DNA of 47,879 nt from assembly GCA_913031035.1 (NCBI GenBank), contig CAJWGN010000009.1:1-47879 (forward strand). Direction: 5' to 3'. The DNA is from an uncultured Gammaproteobacteria bacterium. Its GTDB lineage: Bacteria; Pseudomonadota; Gammaproteobacteria; Pseudomonadales; Pseudohongiellaceae. Positions 37,213-46,412 of this stretch are shown here, piece after piece; position 1 is the stretch's first letter, and the number at the start of each line of letters is the position of its first letter. Under the pieces are notes generated by a model. The model made no database searches. It was not told where the DNA came from and saw only the letters and a program-made list of their open reading frames with translations. A program made the position numbers and the translations under genes.

Positions 37213-37371
37213 TATTTTTCTCTCCAAGTATTTCTTATTCGATTTCTTATGTAAGTCTTGAGCCACGTTGACTGAACTTAAGAATATCTAAGCTTATTTT
37301 TCTGTATAGTTGAATCTTGTTTAGCAAGGGCGCTAGGATAAACGCCATTTTTACTCGCGTCTAGTTCTCAG

Positions 37372-37386
37372 CGAGTATGATACTCG
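37372..37386. promoter_or_regulatory. Candidate operator palindrome in the divergent haem/copper intergenic region
   Basis: CGAGTAT-G-ATACTCG is a perfect 7-1-7 inverted repeat. A third half-site ACTCGC at 37363-37368 pairs with GCGAGT inside it. It lies 68 bp before the preferred start at 37454 and 160 bp from the divergent gene at 37212, a position suited to a repressor or activator of both. Confidence 0.5.
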
Positions 37387-37453
37387 GGCTTTGGTGCTGG
37401 TACTTCAACAAATTGTTACAAGGCAGGAAATAGTAAACAGTGGTTATTCTTTT

Positions 37454-39136
37454 ATGAAAAAAATCGGCTTTATCTCTACTCTTATTCTTATTAGTTTTTG
37501 TCAATCCTCGGCATTAGCAGCATTGGACCGTTTTAACGATTTCGCGTTGCTGGATGCTAGCGGCCAATTCCACCAGTTAAGTCGATATCAGCACCGTAAA
37601 GCATTGGTTTTAATGGCTTACAGTGCCGACTGTCCTGCTATGGCCGAGCAGTTGGAGTCATACCAGCAGGCGCAAGCCAAATACTCAGGGCAAGGCATAG
37701 AGTTTCTATTAATAGATTCCGCTGATCTTGGCAGATCTACATTGGCTTCTTATGGTCTTCACCTGCCGCTGCTCGAGGACGATGGTCAATTGGTATCAGA
37801 GTCATTCGAAATAAGAGAAACCGGAGAGGTTTTAGTTTTAAATCCCCTGCGCTCAACCTTGTATTATAGAGGGACGGCTAGCGAGGCGTTAGATTCCGCA
37901 TTGGCCGAGGTGTTAGCCGGGGGCTTAAATGACACCTTGAACACACCGAATACCGGTTGCCCTATTGACTATGCCGCAGCAGAAAGGCACAGGATAAGTC
38001 CGCCTGATTACGCCACCGAAGTTGCGCCAATAATTCAGAAAAACTGTGTTGGCTGTCATCGTCAGGGTGGGGTAGGTCCTTTTGCCATGGACAGTCATAT
38101 TATGATAATGGGGTGGTCGCCCATGGTCAGAGAAGTTCTTCTTAACAAGCGGATGCCGCCGACTCAGGTGGATCCTTATGTGGGCCATTCCGAAGATGCC
38201 CGCTATTTATCTAAGCAGGAGCTTCAAACACTTATTCATTGGATTGATGCGGGCGCCCCTCGTGGTGAGTTTACGGCCGATCCGTTAGAGACGGTTCCTG
38301 AACAAAATTCTGGTTGGGTTCTGGGTGAACCAGATTTTATTGCTACCGCACCCGAGCAAGAAGTGCCTTCAACAGGGGTGCTGGATTATCGCTATGCTTA
38401 CATTGACCTTTCATTTACCGAAGACAAATGGATCAGCGCGGTCCAGTACCGCGCCGGTGATGCCTCAGTGCTGCACCACCTTATGACTTTTGTTACCGGC
38501 CCCGATGAGGATTTTTGGGGGCCTGAGAGAGACGAGCTTGTTGTCGCACGCCGCTTTGTCGAAGGATATTCGCCGGGCACTGATAATGTAAGCGTCTTCA
38601 CTGAGGGGACGGGTGTCCTAATACCCAAGGGCCACCGACTGGCAATGCAATTGCATTACGTCACTAATGGTCAGGCCACGCTAGACTCGACCCAGCTTGG
38701 TCTTTATTTCAGTGACGCAGAAGGTCTGCAAGAAAAACTGGTACAGGCAGTAGCTACGCGGTTTGAGTTACCGGCAAATACGCCAAATTTCCCGCAACAG
38801 GCGAGTCATGTTTTTACCCACGCGGCAATGATTACTGGGGTGCGCGCGCGGATGAATTACCGCGGCAAAAAAATGAAATTTTTAGTTGAGACAGCAGCGG
38901 GTGAACAAACCGAAATCTTCAGTGTTCCCGCTTATAACTACGGCTGGCAACCCCATTATATTTTGGATGAGCCAATAGAGATTGCTGCGGGCAGTCGAGT
39001 CATTGTTAAAGGAGCGTTGGACAATTCGGTGTCTAACCCCACAAACCCTGATCCAGACCGAGTGATAAGTTTTGGTTTGGAAAGCTGGGAAGAAATGTTC
39101 GCCGGCTATTTTTCATTCTACGAGATTAGTCAGTGA
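37454..39136 (+). CDS. Exported redoxin - c-haem - PHM-like copper protein
   Basis: From the ATG at 37454 the product has 560 residues. It has a signal peptide (ending ALAAL) and a redoxin/thioredoxin-like domain (about 25-155) with DCPAM in place of CxxC. A haem site CVGCH follows (198-202), and then a PHM-like domain. His341-His342 (VLHHLM) and His401 (QLHYVTNG) match the CuH ligands, and Met548 (SWEEM) the CuM Met. The CuM His-x-His has become Phe-Thr-His (THAAM, His456), so one ligand is missing. It may be an altered or alternative copper site. It is divergent from the unknown secreted gene and probably co-regulated through the palindrome at 37372-37386. Confidence 0.8.
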   Translation: MKKIGFISTLILISFCQSSALAALDRFNDFALLDASGQFHQLSRYQHRKALVLMAYSADCPAMAEQLESYQQAQAKYSGQGIEFLLIDSADLGRSTLASYGLHLPLLEDDGQLVSESFEIRETGEVLVLNPLRSTLYYRGTASEALDSALAEVLAGGLNDTLNTPNTGCPIDYAAAERHRISPPDYATEVAPIIQKNCVGCHRQGGVGPFAMDSHIMIMGWSPMVREVLLNKRMPPTQVDPYVGHSEDARYLSKQELQTLIHWIDAGAPRGEFTADPLETVPEQNSGWVLGEPDFIATAPEQEVPSTGVLDYRYAYIDLSFTEDKWISAVQYRAGDASVLHHLMTFVTGPDEDFWGPERDELVVARRFVEGYSPGTDNVSVFTEGTGVLIPKGHRLAMQLHYVTNGQATLDSTQLGLYFSDAEGLQEKLVQAVATRFELPANTPNFPQQASHVFTHAAMITGVRARMNYRGKKMKFLVETAAGEQTEIFSVPAYNYGWQPHYILDEPIEIAAGSRVIVKGALDNSVSNPTNPDPDRVISFGLESWEEMFAGYFSFYEISQ

Positions 39137-39413
39137 GACCTGTCCGGCTGAATCAGCGGCAGGTATTTTGAAAGATGGTCGAATCGAATTGCAAGGCCTA
39201 AAGGCCGCCAAACTGCGAGCAAAAATTAAACATGTCTGCTAAGATTCCACTGAGGCGCGCAGGTAAACCTCCACTATTTAACTGACTTTTTTGCCAGCGT
39301 TAGTAATCCCCTGTTTGATCGTTACACTGTTTTTTCGTAATACTATTTTTACGCACCATCTTGTTACCCAACATCACTTTTTTGTAACACTAATCGATCC
39401 GGAGTTTTACCGA

Positions 39414-40673
39414 ATGCCAGCAGCTAAAGGCGAGGAGCTTTATTACGGATGGAAAGTCGCCTTTGCGCTCCTCGGGATTTTGACATTCACCAGCGGTCTA
39501 AGCTTTTACAATCACTCCATCTATCTCAATGCGCTGGCTTCCAATCCGGCATTTGATATTCGTATTGCTTCCTATGCAGTCTCTATATTTTTCTTAAGTG
39601 GTGGCTTTGCAGGCCTCATGGTTGCAAAACTTATTCAGGATTATGATCCCAGATTGGCAATTTGCTTGGGCGCCATTATCGCAGGTATTGCGCTCTGTCT
39701 TTTTCCTAGAATAAGTTCTGTGTGGCAGCTGTATTCTACCTATGCGCTGTTTGGTGTTGGCTTTGCCGGTTCAGGTTTGATTCCCGCAACCACTTTAGTG
39801 ACTCGATGGTTTCAAAAGAGGCGCGCAGTAGCTCTCTCAATAGCCTCCACCGGCCTGTCTTTAGGTGGTGTTGTCATCACGCCCATCAGTGTTTTAATGG
39901 TCAGCTCTCTCGGTTTTGATTTAGCGGCTCCACTGCTGGGGTTGATCTATGTGGTAGGCGTTATTCCAGCCGCTCTGATTTTTCTGCGTCCGAGTCCTGC
40001 ATCTATGGGGTTGCGTGTCGATGGTGCTTCCGCGCAGGACCTCGCTGATGCGCAGCCAAGTAAAGGTCCTATCGATGTTGGTTCTGTTGACGGTGTTTCA
40101 TTTAAAATGGCCAGGCAAGGTCGTTTTTTTTGGGGCATTGCCTGCGCTTATGTGTTTTTGATGATGGCACAGGTGGGTGGAATATCTCATCAATATGGAT
40201 TGGTGAAAGAGCAATTGACTGCCGCAGAGACCGCCTTTGCTGTGGCTATCGTTCCAGTGGCAAGTATCATCGGACGCTTGTTAGGGGGCTGGATGGTCGG
40301 GCAGATACCAATACGGGTGTTTGCGATCACCATGATGGCAGTGCAAGCATTGTCGTTGGGTATCCTAGCCCTTGGCTTTAGCGAGTACTCCTTGTACCTG
40401 GGGCTGGCTTTATTTGGCGCAAGTGTCGGTAATTTACTGATGCTCCAGCCACTATTGATTGCTGATGCATTCGGCTTGAAGGATTATCCTAGGATTTTCT
40501 CTATCTGCAATTTGCTGTCCTCCTGGGGCACTGCAATAGGCCCTGCGTTACTGGGTTATGCTTATACTGTAAATGGGAATTTATACAGTCTACCCTACTG
40601 GTTAGCTTCTGGTGCCGGGGCGTTGGGGCTGTTGCTGTTCATCTCGGGGGGAAAGTGGAAGCATAAGCATTAG
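39414..40673 (+). CDS. MFS transporter, oxalate/formate antiporter-like
   Basis: The ATG at 39414 has CGGAG upstream and begins a 419-residue protein with 12 hydrophobic segments; the open frame begins at 39291, but that start would add an unlikely N-terminal extension. The layout (YYGWKVAFALLGILTFTSGLSFY at the start read in parts, TRWFQKRRAVALSIASTG in the conserved loop) is that of the monocarboxylate/oxalate-formate branch of the major facilitator superfamily. Export or uptake of a small organic acid is likely. It stands between the haem/copper locus and the beta-lactamase-family gene; no operon is clear. Confidence 0.8.
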   Translation: MPAAKGEELYYGWKVAFALLGILTFTSGLSFYNHSIYLNALASNPAFDIRIASYAVSIFFLSGGFAGLMVAKLIQDYDPRLAICLGAIIAGIALCLFPRISSVWQLYSTYALFGVGFAGSGLIPATTLVTRWFQKRRAVALSIASTGLSLGGVVITPISVLMVSSLGFDLAAPLLGLIYVVGVIPAALIFLRPSPASMGLRVDGASAQDLADAQPSKGPIDVGSVDGVSFKMARQGRFFWGIACAYVFLMMAQVGGISHQYGLVKEQLTAAETAFAVAIVPVASIIGRLLGGWMVGQIPIRVFAITMMAVQALSLGILALGFSEYSLYLGLALFGASVGNLLMLQPLLIADAFGLKDYPRIFSICNLLSSWGTAIGPALLGYAYTVNGNLYSLPYWLASGAGALGLLLFISGGKWKHKH

Positions 40674-40818
40674 GCGTAAAGTTAAGTAAATCAAAGCTAG
40701 ATCACCTAGTGTAAAGAAGACCATTCTTTAGAGCCAGGACAGGTTTTTACGAGTGTCCAGCAGAGTCTCAATTATTCGACTACGTTAATATTCACATACT
40801 CAAAGCAGACTGTTTATT

Positions 40819-42165
40819 ATGATTAAAAAAATCACCCTATGTCTCTCTGGTTTATTCATAGTCTTAATTGCAGTAGCTGCCTTTCTTGGCTTTCCGCCTG
40901 CCTTTATTCTCAGCGCTCCCGGGGTGGCAACCGGAATCGGTTCCAAGCTGCTTTGCAGTTCGCGTTTTGTTAGCGGGTTTTCGGCTCAGCAGTCATTCGA
41001 TGATCTGGTTCAGTATTCTCCGCTTTTAGATTTACTAGAGGTTAGTACCGATGAAAATTTAAGAGTGGTCGAAACGTCATTTCTCGGGATTAGCACTAAA
41101 ACTGCTAGTTACATTCCTGGCTTAGGTTGTGCGGTTGATTATCCTGCCTACACTCAGCGCCAAGAATTAAAAACCCAACCCTCTGTTAGCAGCGCGGAGC
41201 TTTGGCCACTAGGCAATAAGGTAGCTAATCTGCGCACTGACATTCAGGTATTGTTAGAATCTCAAGTTGAGCGGGACAACGCGGCTGGCATGAATACGCG
41301 AGCGCTGCTAGTGGTTCACAATGGCTCTATTCTTGGTGAGGCATACGCTCAAGGGGCTAACAGGACTACACCTTTATTGGGATGGTCAATGGCAAAAAGT
41401 CTAACGTCTGTAATGCTAGGTAACTTGGAGCTGCGTGGCTTGTTAAATTTAGATTCCAGTCCGCAGTTTGATGAATGGTTAAATGATGACCGTTCCAATA
41501 TAAAGATTACTGATCTACTTACCATGTCCGATGGTCTCGAATTTTCAGAAAAATACAATCCCGGTGACGATGCGACTACCATGTTGTTTACTAGCCCTTC
41601 AGCCTCAGATTTTACGATTGCTCGGCCATTTGCCCACGAGCCTGGTGCTCGATTCAATTACAGCTCCGGAACCGCTAATATTTTAAGTAGGATCTATCTT
41701 GACGTTTTAGGTGGTCCGCAGCAAAGTTATGATGACTACAAGGCCAATATTGCTGAACCTTTAGGATTTCAAAATGCAGTATTTGAAATGGATGCAAGCG
41801 GGGCATTTTTTGGGAGTTCTTACCTTTATGCCTCGGCAAGAGATTGGGCCAGACTGGGTCAGCTGATGGTTGATGGCGGCGCTATTAACGGCCGAGAGAT
41901 AGTCACCCAAGACTGGATTGATAGGGCGACAGCGCCTAATAGCACAGATAACCAGAAAGCCTATGGTTACCAATGGTGGCTTAACAGAGGTAATGAAGAA
42001 CTACGCTGGTCAGATATTCCTGAGGATGCGTATGCGGCTCAGGGCAATAGGCAACAGAACATGATGATTGTGCCGTCAAAAGATCTGGTGATAGTTAGGC
42101 TTGGGTGGACAGCTGGCCGTTATCCAATCAACCAAAATTTCAGTGAAATAATCACAGCGCTGTAA
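40819..42165 (+). CDS. Beta-lactamase-family serine hydrolase
   Basis: A 448-residue protein with an N-terminal hydrophobic segment (signal or membrane anchor) and the class C beta-lactamase / DD-peptidase / 6-aminohexanoate-dimer hydrolase fold. The nucleophile motif SMAK has Ser190 and Lys193, and NYSSG supplies Tyr281 (the YxN-like Tyr). The third KTG-like motif is not obvious, as in esterase-type members. It may be an esterase or amide hydrolase rather than an antibiotic-resistance enzyme. No ribosome site stands out. It is a single gene with about 145 bp before and over 400 bp after it. Confidence 0.8.
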   Translation: MIKKITLCLSGLFIVLIAVAAFLGFPPAFILSAPGVATGIGSKLLCSSRFVSGFSAQQSFDDLVQYSPLLDLLEVSTDENLRVVETSFLGISTKTASYIPGLGCAVDYPAYTQRQELKTQPSVSSAELWPLGNKVANLRTDIQVLLESQVERDNAAGMNTRALLVVHNGSILGEAYAQGANRTTPLLGWSMAKSLTSVMLGNLELRGLLNLDSSPQFDEWLNDDRSNIKITDLLTMSDGLEFSEKYNPGDDATTMLFTSPSASDFTIARPFAHEPGARFNYSSGTANILSRIYLDVLGGPQQSYDDYKANIAEPLGFQNAVFEMDASGAFFGSSYLYASARDWARLGQLMVDGGAINGREIVTQDWIDRATAPNSTDNQKAYGYQWWLNRGNEELRWSDIPEDAYAAQGNRQQNMMIVPSKDLVIVRLGWTAGRYPINQNFSEIITAL

Positions 42166-42296
42166 AAAGCGGTGAGGTTATATTGGCGACTGGGAACGAG
42201 TCAGCTCCATAGTCGCGTCAGGTAAAAGTCGTAAGTAGAAATTGTTAGTCATAATAGGTAAACCGATGGATCGGGATCGACTATAGTGCCAACAGG
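42166..42296. other. Intergenic stretch
   Basis: No gene or terminator recognised between the beta-lactamase-family gene and the broken frame listed next. Confidence 0.4.
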
Positions 42297-42600
42297 CTAA
42301 GGCACCAGCCGGACTCGTTTCCGCGCCAGCAAGTGTGGGCTCCAGCTTAATAAATCAGCGTGGTAGTCTTTATGTGGCTCGGCGCTTGGTAATTTTGAAG
42401 ATTCTTTCAATTTTCTGATTACCGATTCCATTGCTCTGTTCACAAGTGAACCGTCATCCACATGTTTTAACAGAGCCAGCTTTGAGTTCGCGAGTAAGGC
42501 GCATTCTTGTTAATTCGACGACTCTTATCCCTTGGCAATTCACAGAGAACATCCAATCTCCGATGGGCTCTATTTTTAAGTTGTAATCATATAGCGCTGA
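42297..42600 (-). pseudogene. Possible broken reading frame downstream of kynU
   Basis: Two stop-free stretches in different frames abut near 42465. The first reads LYDYNLKIEPIGDWMFSVN and VVELTRMRLTRELKAG; the second, open from 42509 to a stop at 42297, reads KHVDDGSLVNRAMESVIRKL and LLSWSPHLLARKR. Joined by one frameshift they give a hydrophilic, helix-rich protein of about 100 residues. I do not recognise the family. It directly follows kynU on the same strand, so it may once have been its operon partner. The evidence is only the continuity of plausible coding text. Confidence 0.35.
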
Positions 42601-42611
42601 ATGCGACTGAG

Positions 42612-43853
42612 TTATGTGACCTTCTTTTTGGCGGCGAACTGGGCTGCGCAGTAGCTTTCTGACGTCATTATTGAGCTGAGTTCAGTTATTGCGGTATGAA
42701 TATCTTGGAAGCTTAGAAAAAGCGGTGAAAATCCAAGCCGTAATACGTCGGGCATCCTAAAGTCGGCTATCACGTTATTGTCTATAAGGTTTTGACAGAT
42801 CTCATAGGCGTCAGGATGTGAATAGGCAAGTTGACTGCCGCGCTCGTTGGACTTCTCAGGTGAAATGAGTTGAAGCTCATTAAGTTCAGGCGATGCCTTT
42901 TTTAACTCTTGAAAAAAGCTCATTAGAGCTATTGCCTTGTGTCTTATTTCAGCGATGCTCACATGATCGAATACGTCTAGAGAAGCATTTAATACACTCA
43001 TTGATATAACGGGTGGCGTGCCACTTAAAAACTGCATCATTCCCTGGCTAGCGCAATAGTCTTTGGAGAAGTCAAAGGGGGCCATGTGCCCCATCCAACC
43101 TTGCAGCGGTTGTTGGAAAGAATTCTGATGGCGATCTGCGGCATAGATGAAGGCTGGTGCGCCGGGTCCGCCATTGAGATATTTGTAGCCACATCCAACC
43201 GCGAAATCTACATTCCATTCATCAAGGGAGAGCGGGAGTACGCCAACGCTATGTGCAAGGTCCCAAACTACGATGATTCCTTGGGCGTGTGCCGCTTGGG
43301 TGATCTTTTCAATATCGTGGGTTTTGCCATTTCTAAAATTGACGTGGGTAAGCAAGAGAACTGCGACCTGATTTGTTAGCTGATTCTCAATGTCTGTGTC
43401 TGCTGCGCTGACAAGCTCGCACTGCTGAACCCCTAAAATTTGCTGCAAGCCTTCTGCCACATAAAGATCCGTGGGGAAGTTGTCGTCTTGGGACAAGATA
43501 ATCCGTCGATTTGGGTTTAGCTGCAGCGCACAGTGAAGGATTTTGAACAAGTTTATTGAGATGGAATCACAGCAAATAACCTGGCCAGGTGCGGCACCAA
43601 TCAGCTTTGCAATTTTTTCACCGGTATTGATGGGTAAATCAATCCACGAATGTTTATTCCAGCTAGAGATAATGTCATTGCCCCATTGCTGTTCTACAAC
43701 ATTAAGGGCGGCTTTTTTTGCCGAAATTGAGACTGGGCCCAGAGAGTTGCCATCGAGGTATATTTTACCTGTAGGAATTTCAAATTGCTCTTTGAGATGA
43801 GCAATTGCATCCGCATCATCGTGAGCGATAGCGTCGATCAAAGTTGGTTTCAA
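42612..43853 (-). CDS. kynU: Kynureninase
   Basis: A 413-residue PLP enzyme that splits kynurenine to anthranilate and alanine in tryptophan breakdown. The family signature VGCGYKYLNGGPGAPAF carries the PLP lysine (Lys224). YLDGNSLGP near the start and VVWDLAHSVGVLPL (PLP-binding Asp) fit exactly. It begins with a TTG whose first bases overlap the stop of the upstream hydrolase (TTGA), giving translational coupling. GAGA lies upstream. Tryptophan dioxygenase is not in the window. This is the last recognisable gene of a three-gene operon. Confidence 0.93.
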   Translation of the reverse strand: MKPTLIDAIAHDDADAIAHLKEQFEIPTGKIYLDGNSLGPVSISAKKAALNVVEQQWGNDIISSWNKHSWIDLPINTGEKIAKLIGAAPGQVICCDSISINLFKILHCALQLNPNRRIILSQDDNFPTDLYVAEGLQQILGVQQCELVSAADTDIENQLTNQVAVLLLTHVNFRNGKTHDIEKITQAAHAQGIIVVWDLAHSVGVLPLSLDEWNVDFAVGCGYKYLNGGPGAPAFIYAADRHQNSFQQPLQGWMGHMAPFDFSKDYCASQGMMQFLSGTPPVISMSVLNASLDVFDHVSIAEIRHKAIALMSFFQELKKASPELNELQLISPEKSNERGSQLAYSHPDAYEICQNLIDNNVIADFRMPDVLRLGFSPLFLSFQDIHTAITELSSIMTSESYCAAQFAAKKKVT

Positions 43854-44689
43854 ATTAATTTCTCAAGACTGTCGAGTAGGGTCTGGGATGTTTTTATGCC
43901 AGGGTGAACCCAATCAAAATGGCCTGCCTCTGCTAACCCTGATGTGGTGGCATTTGGTAAAACTGACTGGGAAATGTTGACGATAGAATCAACTGTGCCA
44001 TGTAATAACAACGTCCTGCAATGAAAGTTAAGACCGACAGCGGTTGCCTTTCGGTAACTTTCTTTGGTTAGTGCAAAGGCAGATCCCATGAAGAGTGGGG
44101 CGGCGGTTTCGCAGTCGTTAGTGCCAGAAGCATATTTAACAATATCGGCAATCGCCGCTAGACCGACACCGGTATTATCATTGGGAAAATTGATGCCAGC
44201 AAGCAAGGCCAAATGACCGCCAGCGGAATGGCCGACAATCACTATGTTTTCTCCGTTGATGCCGTATTCGCTTAAATTGCCTATCCATTGAATGCCAGCT
44301 TTAATAACTTTATAGTCGTCTGGCCAGCCTCCGCCGGGGTCACCAGTGCGACTATATTCGATAGGCCATACCGCCGAGCATGTTTGAGCTAGGGCGGTTG
44401 CCGCTGGAAAAGTATGAGCCATTTGGGGTTGATTCAGCCAGCAGGCGCCACGAATAAACACTATCAGCTTGGATGGGGTGTTCGTTAACTTATAAAGCCA
44501 AAGGTGCCCAATTTGAAACGGTACTTCGCCATAGCGCAGCTGTTGTTCGGGGGTGCGGTATTCAAGTGAGGTTACGCTGGAATAACTTACATCGCTATCA
44601 GTGTATGGGAGGCTGATATGGGCGCTTATTTCACCCGCGAGGGTCAAGGCGGAAAGGATAACCAGCAGTTGTTTTGTTTTATGTAGCAC
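43850..44689 (-). CDS. Exported alpha/beta hydrolase coupled to kynU
   Basis: A 279-residue serine hydrolase with GHSAGG (Ser155), acid in HGTVDS (Asp234) and His257 (AGHFDWV). Its 4-bp overlap with kynU suggests a role as kynurenine formamidase, the preceding step. Two things speak against a standard one: a signal peptide (ending GEISAHI) would place it in the periplasm, and the oxyanion HGG has become RGA (FIRGACW). It starts with GTG, 25 bp after the thioesterase gene. The formamidase role is an inference from neighbours. Confidence 0.7.
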   Translation of the reverse strand: MLHKTKQLLVILSALTLAGEISAHISLPYTDSDVSYSSVTSLEYRTPEQQLRYGEVPFQIGHLWLYKLTNTPSKLIVFIRGACWLNQPQMAHTFPAATALAQTCSAVWPIEYSRTGDPGGGWPDDYKVIKAGIQWIGNLSEYGINGENIVIVGHSAGGHLALLAGINFPNDNTGVGLAAIADIVKYASGTNDCETAAPLFMGSAFALTKESYRKATAVGLNFHCRTLLLHGTVDSIVNISQSVLPNATTSGLAEAGHFDWVHPGIKTSQTLLDSLEKLI

Positions 44690-44714
44690 TTTAATCTTCC
44701 CCTGGGTCTGAGTT

Positions 44715-45143
44715 TTAGGCAGGAAAGTTTGATTCGAACAGTTTTTTCCACTCTTCTGGCATTCGGGTTACGCGGCCTTTGGTGTCGGTCCAAACATGAC
44801 GAGTGAATCCGCTTACCAGCACTTTATCGCTTTCATTATTCATTACCTCATAAGCGAAAGTAACTCGTCTACTTCTATTCTCTTCTAGCCAAGTCCTGAC
44901 AGTAGCAAGTTGGCCGTAGCGCAGGCTGCCAACATAGCGAATGCCGGTTTCTGTAACAGGCAGTTGAAAGCCGCTGGCTTCAATATGAGCATAGTCACTG
45001 CCGATGTCACGCATGTACTGGCTGCGTCCTTCCTCAAAATAAATCAGGTAGTTGGCGTGGTGCACGACAGCCATAGCATCGGTTTCAGCGTATCGCACGT
45101 GGAAGCTTGTTTCGATGATTCGCTTATTTTCGTCAGAGTTCAT
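44715..45143 (-). CDS. Acyl-CoA thioesterase, hotdog fold (YbgC/4HBT type)
   Basis: A 142-residue single-hotdog protein with the 4HBT signature YAETDAMAVVHHANYLIYFEE (catalytic Asp within ETDAM; shown here in one 20-plus block split by function: YAETDAM, then VVHHANYL). Members hydrolyse short or aromatic acyl-CoA thioesters in the cytosol. It is the first gene of the operon with the hydrolase and kynU. Hydrolysis of an anthraniloyl-type thioester would fit, but that is speculation. No signal peptide is present. Confidence 0.82.
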   Translation of the reverse strand: MNSDENKRIIETSFHVRYAETDAMAVVHHANYLIYFEEGRSQYMRDIGSDYAHIEASGFQLPVTETGIRYVGSLRYGQLATVRTWLEENRSRRVTFAYEVMNNESDKVLVSGFTRHVWTDTKGRVTRMPEEWKKLFESNFPA

Positions 45144-45327
45144 GATTCAAGTCTCAGATCAGGGTTAAACGTTTGCTTATTATAACCTCAGAATTACTTG
45201 CTGGGGCCAGGATAATGTTTGCTTAAGAGGATGTACAACCTTGAGCTTGAGCCTATACTGGGTCGAGCCATTAAATTTTGTTTGAGTCGCTCGTCAAAAT
45301 TAGCGAATACAAAGAGTTAGGATTGCT

Positions 45328-46290
45328 ATGCTGAATTTCCCACAGCCCCCGAAAAGCTATGAATCAGTGTTTTTGGAAGAAACTGACAAAGCGTTACCCG
45401 AGAAAATAGATCCTCGCACGCGCTATGCTTTTTTCAGCACTATCGCCAAAGGCGGTAAATCGCTGATTAAATCCTGTAAGGATCTGCATCTTTCTCGTTT
45501 TGTTTGCTACAAAACTCTTAAGCCAGAATTTGCTAACGACAAGGTCGAGCAGCTGCGCTTGGTGCGGGAGGCGCGGGTATCCGCCATGCTTCAGCATCCT
45601 AATACCGTGCCCACCTATGAGTTAGGCAGAGACGGACGCGGTCTTCCCTACTTCACCATGAAATTAGTTCATGGTTATACTTTGCGTGAAATTCTAGATT
45701 ACCGCGACCGTTATGATTTAACTCAGCTGATGGACCTTATTTTGCAGGTTGCATATGCTCTGGAATACGCCCACACCCACGGTGTCGCTCATCGCGATGT
45801 AAAGCCAGAAAACATACTTGCCGGACCCTACGGAGAAGTACTTCTGCTCGACTGGGGCTTGGCTAAAGTATGGCACCCTGATGGCACCGCGGTGGAAGAA
45901 GACGAGCCTGAACCCAGCATCATTGAAGATCTCTCATTAACCGGTCAAGGCAAGGCGCAAGGCACTGCCCATTATATGTCTCCCGAGCAGATAAACCTGG
46001 ATCCGGCAATTGATTTTAGAACTGATATCTTTAGCTTAGGGGCGGTCCTTTATGAAATATTGTGCGGCCACCCGCCAGCTATCGGTGAAAAAATGCATGA
46101 AGTGATTTCAAGTGTCCTGAACGACACACCTGGAATGCCCTCGTCGCGATGCGGCCAGCGGATACCTGCTTTATTGGAATCTGTGGCGATGAAGTGCCTG
46201 CAAAAAGATCCTAATGCCAGATTTCAATCTATGGATGAGCTGCTCATGCTGCTGCAGCAGGATTGGCGGTCTGATTTGGTCTCAGGTTAG
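45328..46290 (+). CDS. Soluble Hanks-type serine/threonine protein kinase
   Basis: A 320-residue kinase that is almost only catalytic domain (about 33-310). The ATP-site lysine (CYKTLK, Lys62), helix C Glu (near 81), HRDVKPEN (Asp157), DWG in place of DFG (Asp175) and AQGTAHYMSPEQ in the activation segment are all in place, so it should be active. The glycine loop is degenerate (IAKGGKSLIK). There is no membrane segment, PASTA or other sensor domain, and no phosphatase gene beside it. AGGA precedes the ATG. Its signal and targets are unknown. Confidence 0.85.
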   Translation: MLNFPQPPKSYESVFLEETDKALPEKIDPRTRYAFFSTIAKGGKSLIKSCKDLHLSRFVCYKTLKPEFANDKVEQLRLVREARVSAMLQHPNTVPTYELGRDGRGLPYFTMKLVHGYTLREILDYRDRYDLTQLMDLILQVAYALEYAHTHGVAHRDVKPENILAGPYGEVLLLDWGLAKVWHPDGTAVEEDEPEPSIIEDLSLTGQGKAQGTAHYMSPEQINLDPAIDFRTDIFSLGAVLYEILCGHPPAIGEKMHEVISSVLNDTPGMPSSRCGQRIPALLESVAMKCLQKDPNARFQSMDELLMLLQQDWRSDLVSG

Positions 46291-46412
46291 GCTTAAAGGG
46301 GCGGTTTACTGTCTGCATGTGCTCTAATTTACAGCCGCCCATAACAGAAAAAGCCTCGCTGCGGCCTAGTCGTTAGTGCCGCGAAGGGATTAATTCATAA
46401 TACCAATAACCG

